DNA of 64,000 nt, from the NCBI GenBank assembly GCA_010093685.1, contig MU006234.1:487668-551667 (forward strand), written 5' to 3'. Source of the stretch: Ophiobolus disseminans (taxonomy: Eukaryota; Ascomycota; Dothideomycetes; Pleosporales; Phaeosphaeriaceae). Of this stretch, positions 22,210 through 32,420 are shown one piece after another. Below the pieces are notes generated by a model. It did not search any database. It saw nothing but the letters and a program-made list of their open reading frames with translations, and was not told where the DNA came from. The position numbers and the translations under genes were made by a program. Position 1 is the stretch's first letter. Each line of letters starts with the position of its first letter.

Positions 22210-23409
22210 TCAATCACCATCTCCAGCCTCAACTCCAACATCCACCCAAATCGGACAATGATCACTCGTCCCCCTCTCCCCCTCGCTATCCAATATCCCA
22301 CACCCCCTCACCAAACCCCCTTCCCACATGCCCCTCCCCGCAACAAAATAATCCACCCGATCACAACTCGTTCCCCACTCCCTGCCCCGCGGAAAATACG
22401 TATACCGCCGCTCCTCCCCGTGCAATTGGCGCCACACATCCATGCCCTTGAAGGTCTCTCCCTCTCCACCTTCTCCCAACAGCCTCTCCTTAAAGTCCAC
22501 CCGATTACCCACATGCTCCAGCGGCCACGTCCGGAGCTTCGGATACCCGTCCCTAGCGTCGAGGGCAACGTTCATATCCCCTCCGAGCAGGACACTCCAG
22601 CCCTCTCTCTCCAACTCCACACACTCACGCATGAGTAAGCGGTGGAATGCGCGTTTACGATCATGCCGCGTCCCATCCACTGCGCCAGTCGTAGGTTCGC
22701 GGTACGGATTGTTAGTCCCATTTACAGCGTAGATGTTGAATATCGCGAGTTTGCTGTTTTGGGATACAATTTCAACGACGGAGACGCGGCCTTCGTTATC
22801 CCAATTCACGGTCCTCACGTCCACTTTATACCTTTCTCGGAGGTTGGTGGATAGGATGCTGCACACGCCGTAGACTTTCCTACTTCCTCGTATGCCGCGG
22901 GCGTTATGCAGGTCAGTGGGGAGGGTGAAGTGTGCTTCGTAAGTCGGTCCGTGTGGCTCGTTTTCTTCGGAGGGGAGTTTTGCGTTTATGGCGGCGCGGA
23001 CGGCGTCTTGGATTTTGGTGTCGGTTGGGGAGATTTTGACTTCTTGGAGGAAGAGGATGGAGGGCCAGGCGTGGCGGTGGAGAAAGGTGCGGAGTGATGC
23101 TGTGGGAGTGGGACCTTTTGTGTTTTGTGCTTTTGATGGTTTGAAGAAGGATGTGATTGGTTTCTGAAGGAAGGGTGTTATGCCATTGATGTTCCATGAA
23201 AAGATGTGGATGCTGTCTGCATCTAGAGGTGGCAGTAGTTCAGGGACGGGTATCGAGGCTTTTGGTTCCTGACTTGGGATTGTCGTGATCTTTCGGCGTT
23301 TCGAAGGCGGTGGACTGATATTGCGACTCATGTTGCGGTTGAACTCGCGGTTCAAGAAAATCGCATTGGCCAGGAACCTACGATGAAGGAAGGGACTACA
23401 TGACGTCAT
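22210..23409 (-). CDS. ExoIII-family AP endonuclease/exonuclease, 373 aa (or 399 aa from an upstream ATG)
   Basis: One intronless frame. Catalytic motifs of the endonuclease/exonuclease/phosphatase fold are present: IFSWNINGI (metal-site asparagine), FLQEVKI (glutamate), GGDMNVALDARDG (Asp-x-Asn) and the final TSDHCP (Asp-His). Such enzymes cut at abasic sites in base-excision repair or act as 3' exonucleases. The ATG at 23331 gives 373 aa starting MSRNISPPPSKRRK, a likely nuclear signal. An ATG at 23409 adds 26 residues with several arginines and one acidic residue, resembling a mitochondrial presequence, so dual targeting by alternative starts is possible. A QKPITSFF stretch at residues 56-63 fits a PCNA-binding PIP box. 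The stop lies 195 bases from the convergent amine oxidase. Confidence 0.87.
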   Translation of the reverse strand: MTSCSPFLHRRFLANAIFLNREFNRNMSRNISPPPSKRRKITTIPSQEPKASIPVPELLPPLDADSIHIFSWNINGITPFLQKPITSFFKPSKAQNTKGPTPTASLRTFLHRHAWPSILFLQEVKISPTDTKIQDAVRAAINAKLPSEENEPHGPTYEAHFTLPTDLHNARGIRGSRKVYGVCSILSTNLRERYKVDVRTVNWDNEGRVSVVEIVSQNSKLAIFNIYAVNGTNNPYREPTTGAVDGTRHDRKRAFHRLLMRECVELEREGWSVLLGGDMNVALDARDGYPKLRTWPLEHVGNRVDFKERLLGEGGEGETFKGMDVWRQLHGEERRYTYFPRGREWGTSCDRVDYFVAGRGMWEGGLVRGCGILDSEGERGTSDHCPIWVDVGVEAGDGD

Positions 23410-23998
23410 TTTGAATATGTCGGTTATTGAGTATTCAGACTGGGCGTTCTTCAATGTTTTTTGGGCGCACACGTGTACATTGCCGTATCATGGCATCTAA
23501 TGGCATTCATTCGTCCTCAGATTTGAAATGAGGAGGCCGCATCTCATGCCTTGATGATGCGTAGGTAGTCAAGGAGATGGCACTAGCACAACGCGTCACT
23601 ATCCTCCTTTTCATCATTACGCGTACAACCTTACCTTTCCTTAATCTTCATGCTTCGTCCTATTCTATATCGTTTACCTTATCAAGAATGTTGAGAGCGA
23701 CGTACACTACCTCTTAACCAGGTCTGGCATCCTGTATGCACACCCTTAAATTTATAGGCAACCTTGCTCTCTCGGCTCGCCGAGTCCCGTACCAGTTACC
23801 GTGACAATGCTGTCATCGCTATCGAAGTTTTCTTCGGGTACATGAGGCGTCTGACCGTAGTCACGGGTCTAAAAGATCAGGCGTGGGCCTTGGGTAGGCA
23901 ATGAACATCTCGACAGCAAGTAGTTTTGTTACTATATGTACTGGCTCAACGCCCAGGTGCGTTCCCCAAAAATAAAGTTCCCCTTACACTCCTCCTTT
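23410..23998. other. Intergenic region
   Basis: Upstream of the ExoIII gene and downstream of the kinase. No coding, repeat or RNA signal was recognised. Confidence 0.4.
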
Positions 23999-25130
23999 TC
24001 AGGTGTAACGCTTTATCAGATCGTCGATCAGAGGATCCGATAGTAGCTCAGCCGCTGTCGGACGACAATCAGGCTCGTAGGTGGAAGCTCTATGCATGAA
24101 CTTGCTTACGCGCTCCTGTTCGCCCCCATCCGCATCCTTATTGCGTTTTTTTATTCTTGCTAGCAGACTAAGGTAATCCTTTGGTAATGTGTCTGGATTG
24201 TACCAACTATCGTCGCTCTTTCCTGCGGTATATTGACTGTGCCACTCTTGAGGGAACGGACCGAGAACCTCTACTGTATAGCTGGGGTAGCCTTGGAAAG
24301 ATACAATGCCCATGTATAGCTTTGAGAAGACGCACGTGAAGCTCCACACGTCACTGGCTGCGGAAGCGCTGAATCTGTGATCTAGTTCAGGCGCACGGTG
24401 TTCTTGCGGTGTGAACCCTTTAATGTCAGCTGCTTCATCGGCTCGGACAATCATACCAAAGTCACAGATTTGAATGCTCTCGGAGATGAGGTGGGGCGGA
24501 AAGTCCACAGGAGCAACAAGATGATATGGCTTCTCCGTTGCCGTGCGCTCTAGTACTTTAGGGAGTCCCAGGTCAGTAGCGACGATGTCGGCGTTGCATC
24601 GCGCATTCTCAGTCAGGCCCCATAAGATATTGCGGCCGGTGAGGTCTAACTTGAGTTAGTCGAATTGCTTGTGAAAATATGGGTGTTGTAATATTACCTC
24701 GATGCACAAAGCCACCCTTGTGAAGATCGTTCAACGCATGTAACAATTCTTTTGCGGCTCTCATTCTAGAACACATCGGTCCTTTTGTGTTGTAGGCGGA
24801 GATAGATGGACCGTGTAAGGGGAAAACGAGGACTTGATGCGTTGAGCCGCCGATGCTAATGTCGAAATGATCTTTGATCGTGAGAAGTCGTGAAGATCCA
24901 AGGCTCACGATCTTCTTTTGCATTTGAAACTCATCTTCGCCCTCGACCAGAATCTTGAGAGCAACATTTTGATGGGTTTGTTGGTCCCGGCACAACCAAA
25001 CTGTCGAGAAGCCGCTTTGACCAAGCTTGTGCAAGACGACATACTTGTCAAGGAGAGTCTCGCCAATACTTATAGGATAGTAATGGCGCTTGATGGCAGA
25101 AATATAGCGACCGAGCTCTCGGCTTCCTCC
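23999..25130 (-). CDS. SRPK-like protein kinase, 5' end unresolved
   Basis: Two exons can be read, ~25130-24698 and 24645-23999, joined across a 52-nt intron that rebuilds HRDLTGRNIL. Kinase landmarks in order: HKLGQSGFSTVWLCRD (glycine loop), VALKIL (lysine), HRDLTGRN (catalytic loop), ICDFGMIV (DFG), HRAPEL (APE) and DVWSFTCVF. The opening YYPISIGETLLDKYVVLHKLG is the usual entry to fungal SRPK-type serine/arginine kinases. No in-frame ATG exists between the upstream TGA at 25137-25139 and the glycine loop. An acidic stretch of the kind that precedes these domains is open in another frame just upstream. Either an unseen exon with an acceptor near 25131 supplies the start, or a frameshift has damaged the N-terminus. 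The catalytic core itself looks intact. Confidence 0.6.
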
Positions 25131-26642
25131 CTGATGTCATCCGCGAGTTCCGAGACTTCGTCTTTGTCTTCGTTCACAACTACGTAGGCAACTTTGGCAG
25201 TCGCACCAACTGCCGTGGCAATTCATAGCGGTTCAGGGTAGGAGATTCTCGAGATGAAGGAGAACGTTGGTCGAAGGGATCTAAGTGAAGAAGTTGCGGT
25301 TAAAAGAGTTGTGGGTGACAGAGTTGCGGATGAGAGAATTGCGGATGAGAGAATTGCGGATGAGAGAGTTGCGGACGAGAGAGTTGCGGATGAGAGAGTT
25401 GCGGACGAGAGAGTTGCGGATGAAAGAGTTGCGGATGAAAGAGTTGCGGATGAAAGAGTTGCGATTGAGGAAACTGCTTTTGAAGAAGTTGGGTCAAAGA
25501 GACTACGATAAGGGAGCAGCGTTATGAGAGACCAATCGCGAACATCGATACGTTACAACGTGTTAGTGAGAGCAAAATTCGTCAGCAAGAGATGATGTGT
25601 GAATATGTAACAGGATATCGCGTTTGCCTAATTTCCTTTGACCTTTTCCTCTCCAGGCCACGTACATCACTGCAATGGCAGCAGAGTTTCACTTTTTATT
25701 GAGAAATAGCGGTATTGACATCCACCAATGCATGCCACATCGCAAGGTCAAGCCGCCATGTGCTCTCGATCAATGTGTCTAAGCCTATAGCCAAGCTGAG
25801 TTGCGAAGGCACCGGAAACCTTACAATGCACTCTTCATATGGCGATCTGGCGATTTGGGCAGTCCTGAATTTTGCGACACATAGTATGCCGTACTATGAC
25901 TAGAGATAATCTTGTTGGGGAGAAGGCGCAGCGATCTTTGGCCACCGAGCGTGAAAATATAAGTAGACGAATGCTGAGAAAGTTCAAGGACCAGAGAGTG
26001 AGCGCGGACGAGATAGCTGAGACGACGCTCTGGTTTCCAATAAGCTTTTCAAGAACCTTGTCTTCGACACCAGTACCTGGTCAGAGTAAGAGCAGAACAG
26101 TGTTTCAGTAGCAGTAAATCAAACGTACTCATATCTAGCTGTGTTCCCGCGTCTGTCTTCTTCAGCGCTATGTTCCGGAGACAGCGACCAGCTACACCCG
26201 CGAATACATGGGAATATATTGTGGAGCCCAGCTCCAATGTTCGTGGTAGATTTGGATCCCGGTATTGGGTTTAGGAATACAGAGGCGCGTTCGCCTAATA
26301 AGTACGTCATTAATCTCAGGCATCTTGCAGGTCGCGAAAGGAAGAGGGTCGACAGAAGAACGATGCGCACTGGAGATGGAGAATGACTGAGGCTGAGGAA
26401 AATCCGCCAGCGGGGAAAATGCATGCACTGTAACAATAATGCTGCACCACCGCCGCACAATTTGCTATCTTTAATCATAGAACCTTCTGATGTCTAGTGT
26501 CCTTGAAGTTTGAAATATGACAGTTATGAAGATTCGAATTAAACCTTGCTACCACAATAGCATCTCAAATGCCTCAAAGAACAAACCTCACTCGTCTACC
26601 TAGCGCTGTCTCGACCCGACGTCCCGCACCAGAGAACGTTTC
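25131..26642. other. Intergenic region with a minisatellite
   Basis: Holds the VADER minisatellite at 25323-25472. Elsewhere short frames only. The 5' exon of the kinase may lie in the first few hundred bases but could not be placed. Confidence 0.4.
25323..25472 (+). repeat. 15-bp minisatellite, nine units plus one degenerate unit
   Basis: Nine head-to-tail units of GTTGCGGATGAGAGA, with small changes (A for the first G in two units, GAC for GAT in two, GAA for GAG in three), then a degraded unit GTTGCGATTGAGGAA. Because the unit is five codons long, all frames stay open. On the plus strand it reads (V/I)ADER inside an 85-codon ATG-started frame, 25254-25511, predicted to be highly charged. 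Whether that frame is expressed is unknown; it may be only a consequence of the repeat. Confidence 0.9.
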
Positions 26643-27982
26643 TCAAGTAACGCGCACATCCGTTGTCACATATATCACGTTTGGTGTATCCTTGCATGGA
26701 AGAGAGTCCGAGCTTTCCTCGATATCTCTCATGTGCCCAATCCGCCAGATGCTGTCATCAGCCTTGCCTGTTTGATCAGACGTAACCTTGACCGAGTTAC
26801 TAGGCTCGACAACATAGTCCATCATAATGTCCTTGTCTGATCGCTCAACATGCTTGTGGTAACCTGAACCAGTCGGATACTGTCGCCCAGAGTTCTTTGT
26901 CGCAGCCGTGCTGCGCGCTGTCTCAAGGGCTCGTCTGAAGAGCGGTTTGAGTGCTGGTAGTGAGGCAGCGATCATGCCCACGTTGTACTCGATGATCCAC
27001 CAGATAGTGAAGGAGTCGTAAACGTACTGGTCAGGATTGTAGAGGGCGGCCTTTTGCTTTTGAGATTTAACAATGCCAGCAATGCCTGCAAAGAGTCCTA
27101 GGGTTAAGACGAGGACGAGCGATATCCTTGCGCGTAGGTTGAGCTTCAAGCTCCAGACAAGCGGGACGGGTAGCAAGGCTAGAAGGATGTCGGTTGCAGC
27201 GTTGATGGCTTCAGGAATTAGATCAATCCTCGAACGATGGAGGTACTGCTTACACGTGTTGAAGAGTCCAATGCTGGTGAAAGTCCGCGAATTGAAGCAC
27301 TTCGCATTCCCCGTTCCTATAGGCGGAGGCCTGAGTCTTCTATCCCATGCAGCTCTTATAGGAATGCATTGCAAGATCTGTGCCTCGATTGTGGTTAACG
27401 GTGTTCCGAGAAAGGGCGGAAAGAGGGCGTCGCGAAATGATCGTCATGACTTACTTCGAAATCATTAGCTTCGAATCATCCGATAGCAATAGATGGTCTC
27501 TTACCAAGAGTGCCAAGACAGGCGGTTGTAAACAGCACCATGAAGATGTTGAGACCATGCAAGAACCATCTGTACCGTTTCAAAGTGACGAATCGCAGCA
27601 GGAAGAATGCGATTGAGATCTTGACCAGCGCGATCCCAATTGTTATGAGTATCCCATGCACCTGACGCAATCTCAAGAATTGCAAGTAGCTGATAGGGTT
27701 GGCCTGAATTACTGCCAGATGCTTCCCCAAACCTACTTTCGTTTCCTCGACATAGGTGATGAATAATGCGATGGCGAACGCAAACGCAAGGAGCATGAAC
27801 CAGTCATCTTTACCAAAAGATCGAAGTATGGAGATGCGCACGTAGAATCTCAGGAGGACGACCACAGCTGCGGCCCCGAAAAGTGCTCCTGCTTGTGAAA
27901 GGATAGTTGGAGCATTCGTATATGCAATAAATTCGGGTGAGTAGTTGCTCAGGCCCGGAAGTTTAGCGTAGTTGCCAGCCAT
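26643..27982 (-). CDS. Rhodopsin-fold (Pth11-like) integral membrane protein, about 393 aa
   Basis: Exon 1 (27982-27505) starts MAGNYAKLPGLSNYSPEF and includes the GKDDWFMLLAFAFAIALFITY helix. Conserved WD-type segments follow from 27377 (ILQCIPIRAAWDRRLRPPP), exon 27377-27254, then 27208-26643 after a 45-nt intron, with INAATDILLALLPVPLVWSLKL and IVKSQ. About seven membrane helices precede a ~90-residue cytosolic tail. The family is fungal-specific, and some members act in surface sensing. The 127-nt gap between 27505 and 27377 does not close in frame as one GT-AG intron; a 14-nt micro-exon (27467-27454) would close it, but its upstream intron would be only 36 nt. The boundary is therefore uncertain, or the gene carries a small lesion. 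Confidence 0.72.
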
Positions 27983-29828
27983 GGCTACGGAGGAAGGAAT
28001 AGATTAGAAAAAATGGGTCTAAGAGCCCATCGAGCTACAATAGATTGTCTTGCTTTTGACTCGTGGCGGTTGACGCCGTTTTGAGCGGGGGTCGCGGCAC
28101 AGTGTAACGGCCATGCTTACTGCATTCGAAACTTCACATCACAATATGTGATGTGAGATTGTCCCGTGTAAGATCGCCCTGCGTTTCGCTTACTTGGGTC
28201 ACTGCGTATCCTCATAGGCAGGCTGCAAGAAGTCAGCAGGTGCGTGTCTGGCAGATGTCAGGTTCATATCATGTTGAGGGTCTGGCAGATCAGCACAACT
28301 CCTGAAGACACATGGCGTTGAAAGCTGTCACAAATGTTGCGTTTGGTGGGCTTCGATCAAGGCTGGGATGAAATGTACGCGATCATGACGAGTGACGGCC
28401 AACTAGATGCGGTGTTAATGAACAGGCTGTCAAATAACCGCAATCGTTGAGCTCCTTTGACAACGGTTTCATTGTGCTCTTTTGGATGGACAGCACGAAC
28501 GAGTCGATGTGCTATGTCAGACGAAGGTTAGGGGTTCCATGCATAAGCAGGGACGTACGCAGAGGCAGGCTCGGCACTGCAATGTCGGCACGGGGCGTCG
28601 CCACGAAAGGGAACCTCTGAGTCGATCCCGGTGCTCTGCCATGCTTTGACCTCCGAGAGATAAGCCTAGAAGGATCGAAGTCATGGCACAGTTGTCCTAC
28701 ATAAACGTTACATGCAAATAAGCTTGTTGAAGTCTGTTTGCGTGGTATGACTCGTGAATCATCGTAAATGAAGACGAATATTCGTATTACTGTGTCATGA
28801 AAAGAGATGGGCAGATTGTCGTCTTGTTGGCCATTTGGTAGAAGCGGTCGCGACATCCTCGCTTTGATGAGGTGTACTCTAAGTAGGGCGTAGGGCTACG
28901 AGCCGATTCGCCGTTTCAGCGGGAGAGGTACAACATCTGCGGGGTGCGGGCTGCTACTCATCCAGGATGTCGGGGGATTTAACCGTCGCAACCTGGAGCA
29001 ATTGCAGGTGTTGGTAGTTCTGACAGGAAGGCGGGGAGCAGCAAAGTTTGCGCCAAGGCTTCGGGAACGGCTGCACCCGCCAGGCGAGTCATCATCCCCT
29101 ACAATACCGACAACCATACTCTTCCTCTCCATATGTCGCGACCTGCATCATTTGCAGCAAACCCTTTGGTTCAACATTCGAAAAACGCTGGGTGTGTTGC
29201 GAGGCACGAGCTTTCAGTAATGAAGAGCGTCGCTTCTCGCTTCTAGCCAATCTACGCAGGAATGGCGACTTATTGCGGCACAGCATATCCTTGTTGCAGG
29301 GCAAGGTGAACACTCTGCTCGGCGCAACTCTGGGCTTCATACACGAGCCGAACGCATGCAGAGACATGAAGATGGCCCTCTGAGCATGGTATTCTGGTGC
29401 AAGATCTAATTGCACCTAATAGCATGCGTCAGTTCCGATAACTTCGAACCAAACTCATATTCATTATGTTATTTCCTTACAAGAGTTGGGCATGTGATAT
29501 TTTCTTAGCGCGTCTAGATTGCAAGATGCTCGTCTGTATCGGAGGATGCATATCGATGCTCGCTACGCTGCCGCGAACAAATCAACAACGGCTGCTTAGA
29601 TGCCGTGCTGGTTAAAGCTGACTGTACGCATCAAAATCCCAGCGACGATACGATTTTGCGCATCGATGTCACTCCAGATAGACGCAAAACCTGGGCACAA
29701 TATGCTTTTGCCATCGACCCGGCATATGAAATCGAAAGTCATGTAACAAGCCTCAATATATAAAATGACAACCGAAGTGTCTGGCCGCGAGCAGCAGCAG
29801 ACCTTCGTTGATATCAATTTCTCCCAGC
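27983..29828. other. Gene-poor stretch, 1.8 kb
   Basis: Promoters of the rhodopsin-fold gene (minus) and the tyrosinase (plus). Includes a perfect palindrome at 28134-28156. No gene or RNA recognised. Confidence 0.45.
28134..28156. repeat. Perfect 10-bp inverted repeat with 3-nt centre
   Basis: TCACATCACA and its exact reverse complement TGTGATGTGA flank ATA, about 150 bases upstream of the rhodopsin-fold gene start. The dyad could be a binding site for a dimeric regulator or a small hairpin. Only position and symmetry support this. Confidence 0.5.
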
Positions 29829-31201
29829 ATGCGCTTCCTTACTACTGTTGCCACTGCGCTCGCAGGAAGCGTCACTGCTCTCAAAGTGTTGGAACATGAT
29901 AAACTGGCCATCATCGGGCTGCAAAATGTGGCAAAAGACGTAGCCAAGAACGGCTATCCTAGCCCTGGGACCTGTACGCTCGAGAACGCGGCCAAACGAC
30001 GAGAGTGGCATGTATTGTCCAACCATGTGATTAACATCGCTAAACTCTCCATAGGTCGATTCTCTCAAGAGATGAGAAGCTGAACTACATTGATGCTATC
30101 AAGTGCATCCACAAAAAGCCTGCGCTGACACCGTCTGCAATCGCCTCGGGGGCCAAGAGCCGTTACGATGACTTCATCGTTACACACGTCCTTCAAACTT
30201 GGTCGGTCCATGCAACTGTGCAATGCCCATCCAATCTCCATTAGACATATACTGACATCATAAGGCCAACTTCCTCCCATGGCACCGTTACTACCTGTTC
30301 GCCTACGAGCAACTGCTCCGAACCGAATGCGGACTCAAGGGTTATCTGCCATACTACAATTGGGCATGGTGGCACGAAGCGCCTGACAAATCACCACTCT
30401 ATGACGGTAGCGAAACGAGTATTGGCAGCGGCGGAACCTATGTTCCAGGGAGAAACTACACTTGCGTTCCCAACGAGGTCAAGTCAGGATGTCCCATCCA
30501 CCTTCCACCAGGAGTAGGAGGTGGCTGTATCACAGGCCCTCTCGCAAAGTGAGTCGCATTTCATGTTACTGCAATAGTCTATTAACATCATCTGCAGTTG
30601 GACTTTGAATCTAGGACCCCTACTCACAATGCTTCCTGGCGTCAAGCCGAATCCACAAGAGGATGGCCTGGGCTACAATCCGCGCTGCATCAGTCGCGAC
30701 CTGAGCAAGGAAGCCGCATACGAAACGAGAGACGAGATGGTCACGTCGCTTATCACCGGTTATAACGACATGCTCTCCTTTCAGAACAGAATGCAGGGTG
30801 ACTTTCCCAACAAGTTCTTCGGCGTGCACACGGCTGGCCACTTCACTATCGGCGGGGATGCTGGGACTGACTTCTTCAATTCGCCGTCCGATCCTGTAAG
30901 TACTGTTCCCAAATGAAGTGATATGAGACATGCTAATAATGTGTGATTTCAGGGATTCTTCTTTCACCACGGGATGATCGATCGCGTTTGGTGGATATGG
31001 CAGAACCAGGACTTGGAGAAGAGGCGCAATCAGCTCGGGGGGACGATCACCTTCAATGACAATCCTCCAAGTCGCAATGGTACCTTGGAGGATGTTTTGA
31101 CGCTCGGGTCTATCCTCGAAGGGGAGTTTCCGAACATCACAAACGGCGACGCGATGAGCACGATTGGTGGGCCTTTCTGTTATGTCTATGATGACGCTTG
31201 A
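29829..31201 (+). CDS. Secreted tyrosinase (type 3 copper protein), 390 aa
   Basis: Five exons: 29829-30007, 30055-30217, 30265-30548, 30598-30895 and 30953-31201. Intron 1 uses a GC-AG pair (TG|GCATGT...ATAG); the other four junction choices are canonical and keep phase. Signal peptide: MRFLTTVATALAGSVTA. Copper site A: histidines in VTHVLQTWSVHAT and, across intron 2, NFLPWHRYYLFAYE. Copper site B: HTAGHFTIGG and FFFHHGMIDRVWW. All six expected histidines are present, so the enzyme should hydroxylate monophenols and/or oxidise diphenols, as in melanin or secondary-metabolite chemistry. Length about 390 suggests a short form without a large C-terminal propeptide. It ends 151 bases from the convergent metacaspase. 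Confidence 0.9.
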
Positions 31202-31352
31202 TGGAGACAAAGGATGGCGGCAAGATATTTTCTCTTGTTCTTGTGAATTGCTCTTTCAGTATATACTTCTACTTTTCAAATGGTATGCATGCAAGCTTTG
31301 CTCGTCTCCTCCGACCTCCAAGGCGTCGTCCCCGCGACCGCCTGTATAGTGC

Positions 31353-32420
31353 TCAAACAATAAGCGACATGTTGTCTAGATCGATGTCCAAGCCACTGCT
31401 CAACTGTGGGATTTGTGTGTAGTTCGACTGATCCAGCAGCTGCCGTGTCATCTGCAACGTCTACATCATGTCAGTATGGTCTCCAAACTGTCGCCGTGAA
31501 GCAGAACGCTCAACATACCTGCGCATACGACGGATTCTCCGCATTCTTCATCGTCTCTAGAAACGCCCACGTCATCGCACCCGTCGCTTCGCCTTCGATA
31601 TGTGCATCCGCGCTCGTCTATTCACATTAGCATCCCGAACTCCACAAATAACGTTGCTCCAACTCACCTGATCATCCCGACACCCACTAAACATAGTAAC
31701 CATCTTCTGTTCACTCCCATATTGCCCAGCAAACTCCCCCTCATTCAGGCCCTCCTCCTCCTGCTCACCCATATGCCTCAAGCCCTTGAAGAAACTACTC
31801 GCGCCCGCCAGCAACTGCTTCGCCTCGCCCACCTTATCGTACCGGAACCCACCATCAATCAGCCTCTGCGCATCACCCACCAACTTCGCCCCGACCTTGA
31901 GGTTATCCAGCAGACTAATCTGCCCATCGCTATCCGAGCGATACACATACGGCAACTCCACGGCTGAACCAGAATGACAGCAATCCATGATAATAAACAA
32001 CGTGCAATCCGGCGCCATGCGTGTGACGAGATGCTCATGCAAAAGCGTGCTACTCACTTGCCCACGCGTCTCAAAATCCACAGGCACAATCGTGTCGTCC
32101 ACGCCCGTCGTGCGGTTCCCATCCACGTCCTCGATCTGGCCGCCGTGGCCCGAGTAGTGCAGGAACAGCGTGCACGAGGGCTCGGAGACGAGCCAATCCA
32201 TTGCGGCGAGGATGTTGTGGCCCGTGGGGAAATAGGGCGAGTGCTGGGCGACGTCCGAGCGGTCGGTGAGGATGACGCGGTTGTTGGATGTGGTGGAGTA
32301 GCCGCGGTAGGAGAGGAATTCCGCCATGTTGTCCACGTCGGAGTGGCAGCCTTTGAGTTGGTGTGCGCTGTTGACGTAGTTTATGCCGATGAGGAGGGAT
32401 TTCTTGCGGCGGTCTGACAT
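31353..32420 (-). CDS. Type I metacaspase (caspase-like cysteine peptidase), 319 aa
   Basis: Exons 32420-31668, 31617-31519 and 31460-31353 join in frame. The p20 region opens with KKSLLIGINYVNSAHQLKGC. The catalytic histidine lies in LHYSGHGGQ and the catalytic cysteine in FIIMDCCHSGSA. The C-terminal p10-like part contains MVTMFSGCRDDQ, TGAMTWAF and ends with QIPQLSSGLDID, typical of fungal metacaspases. These peptidases cleave after arginine or lysine, depend on calcium, and act in stress response and protein quality control. The usual glutamine/proline-rich N-terminal prodomain of yeast Mca1 is absent: the frame starts directly at the peptidase core. No upstream exon encoding such a domain was found. 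Confidence 0.92.

Noticed and set aside
25323..25472. CRISPR-like array
   Set aside because: Units are contiguous with no spacers and the genome is fungal; it is a minisatellite.
25300..25497. Minus-strand repeat-coding frame (L-S/F-H-P-Q units)
   Set aside because: No ATG; it is open only because the 15-bp repeat keeps all frames open.
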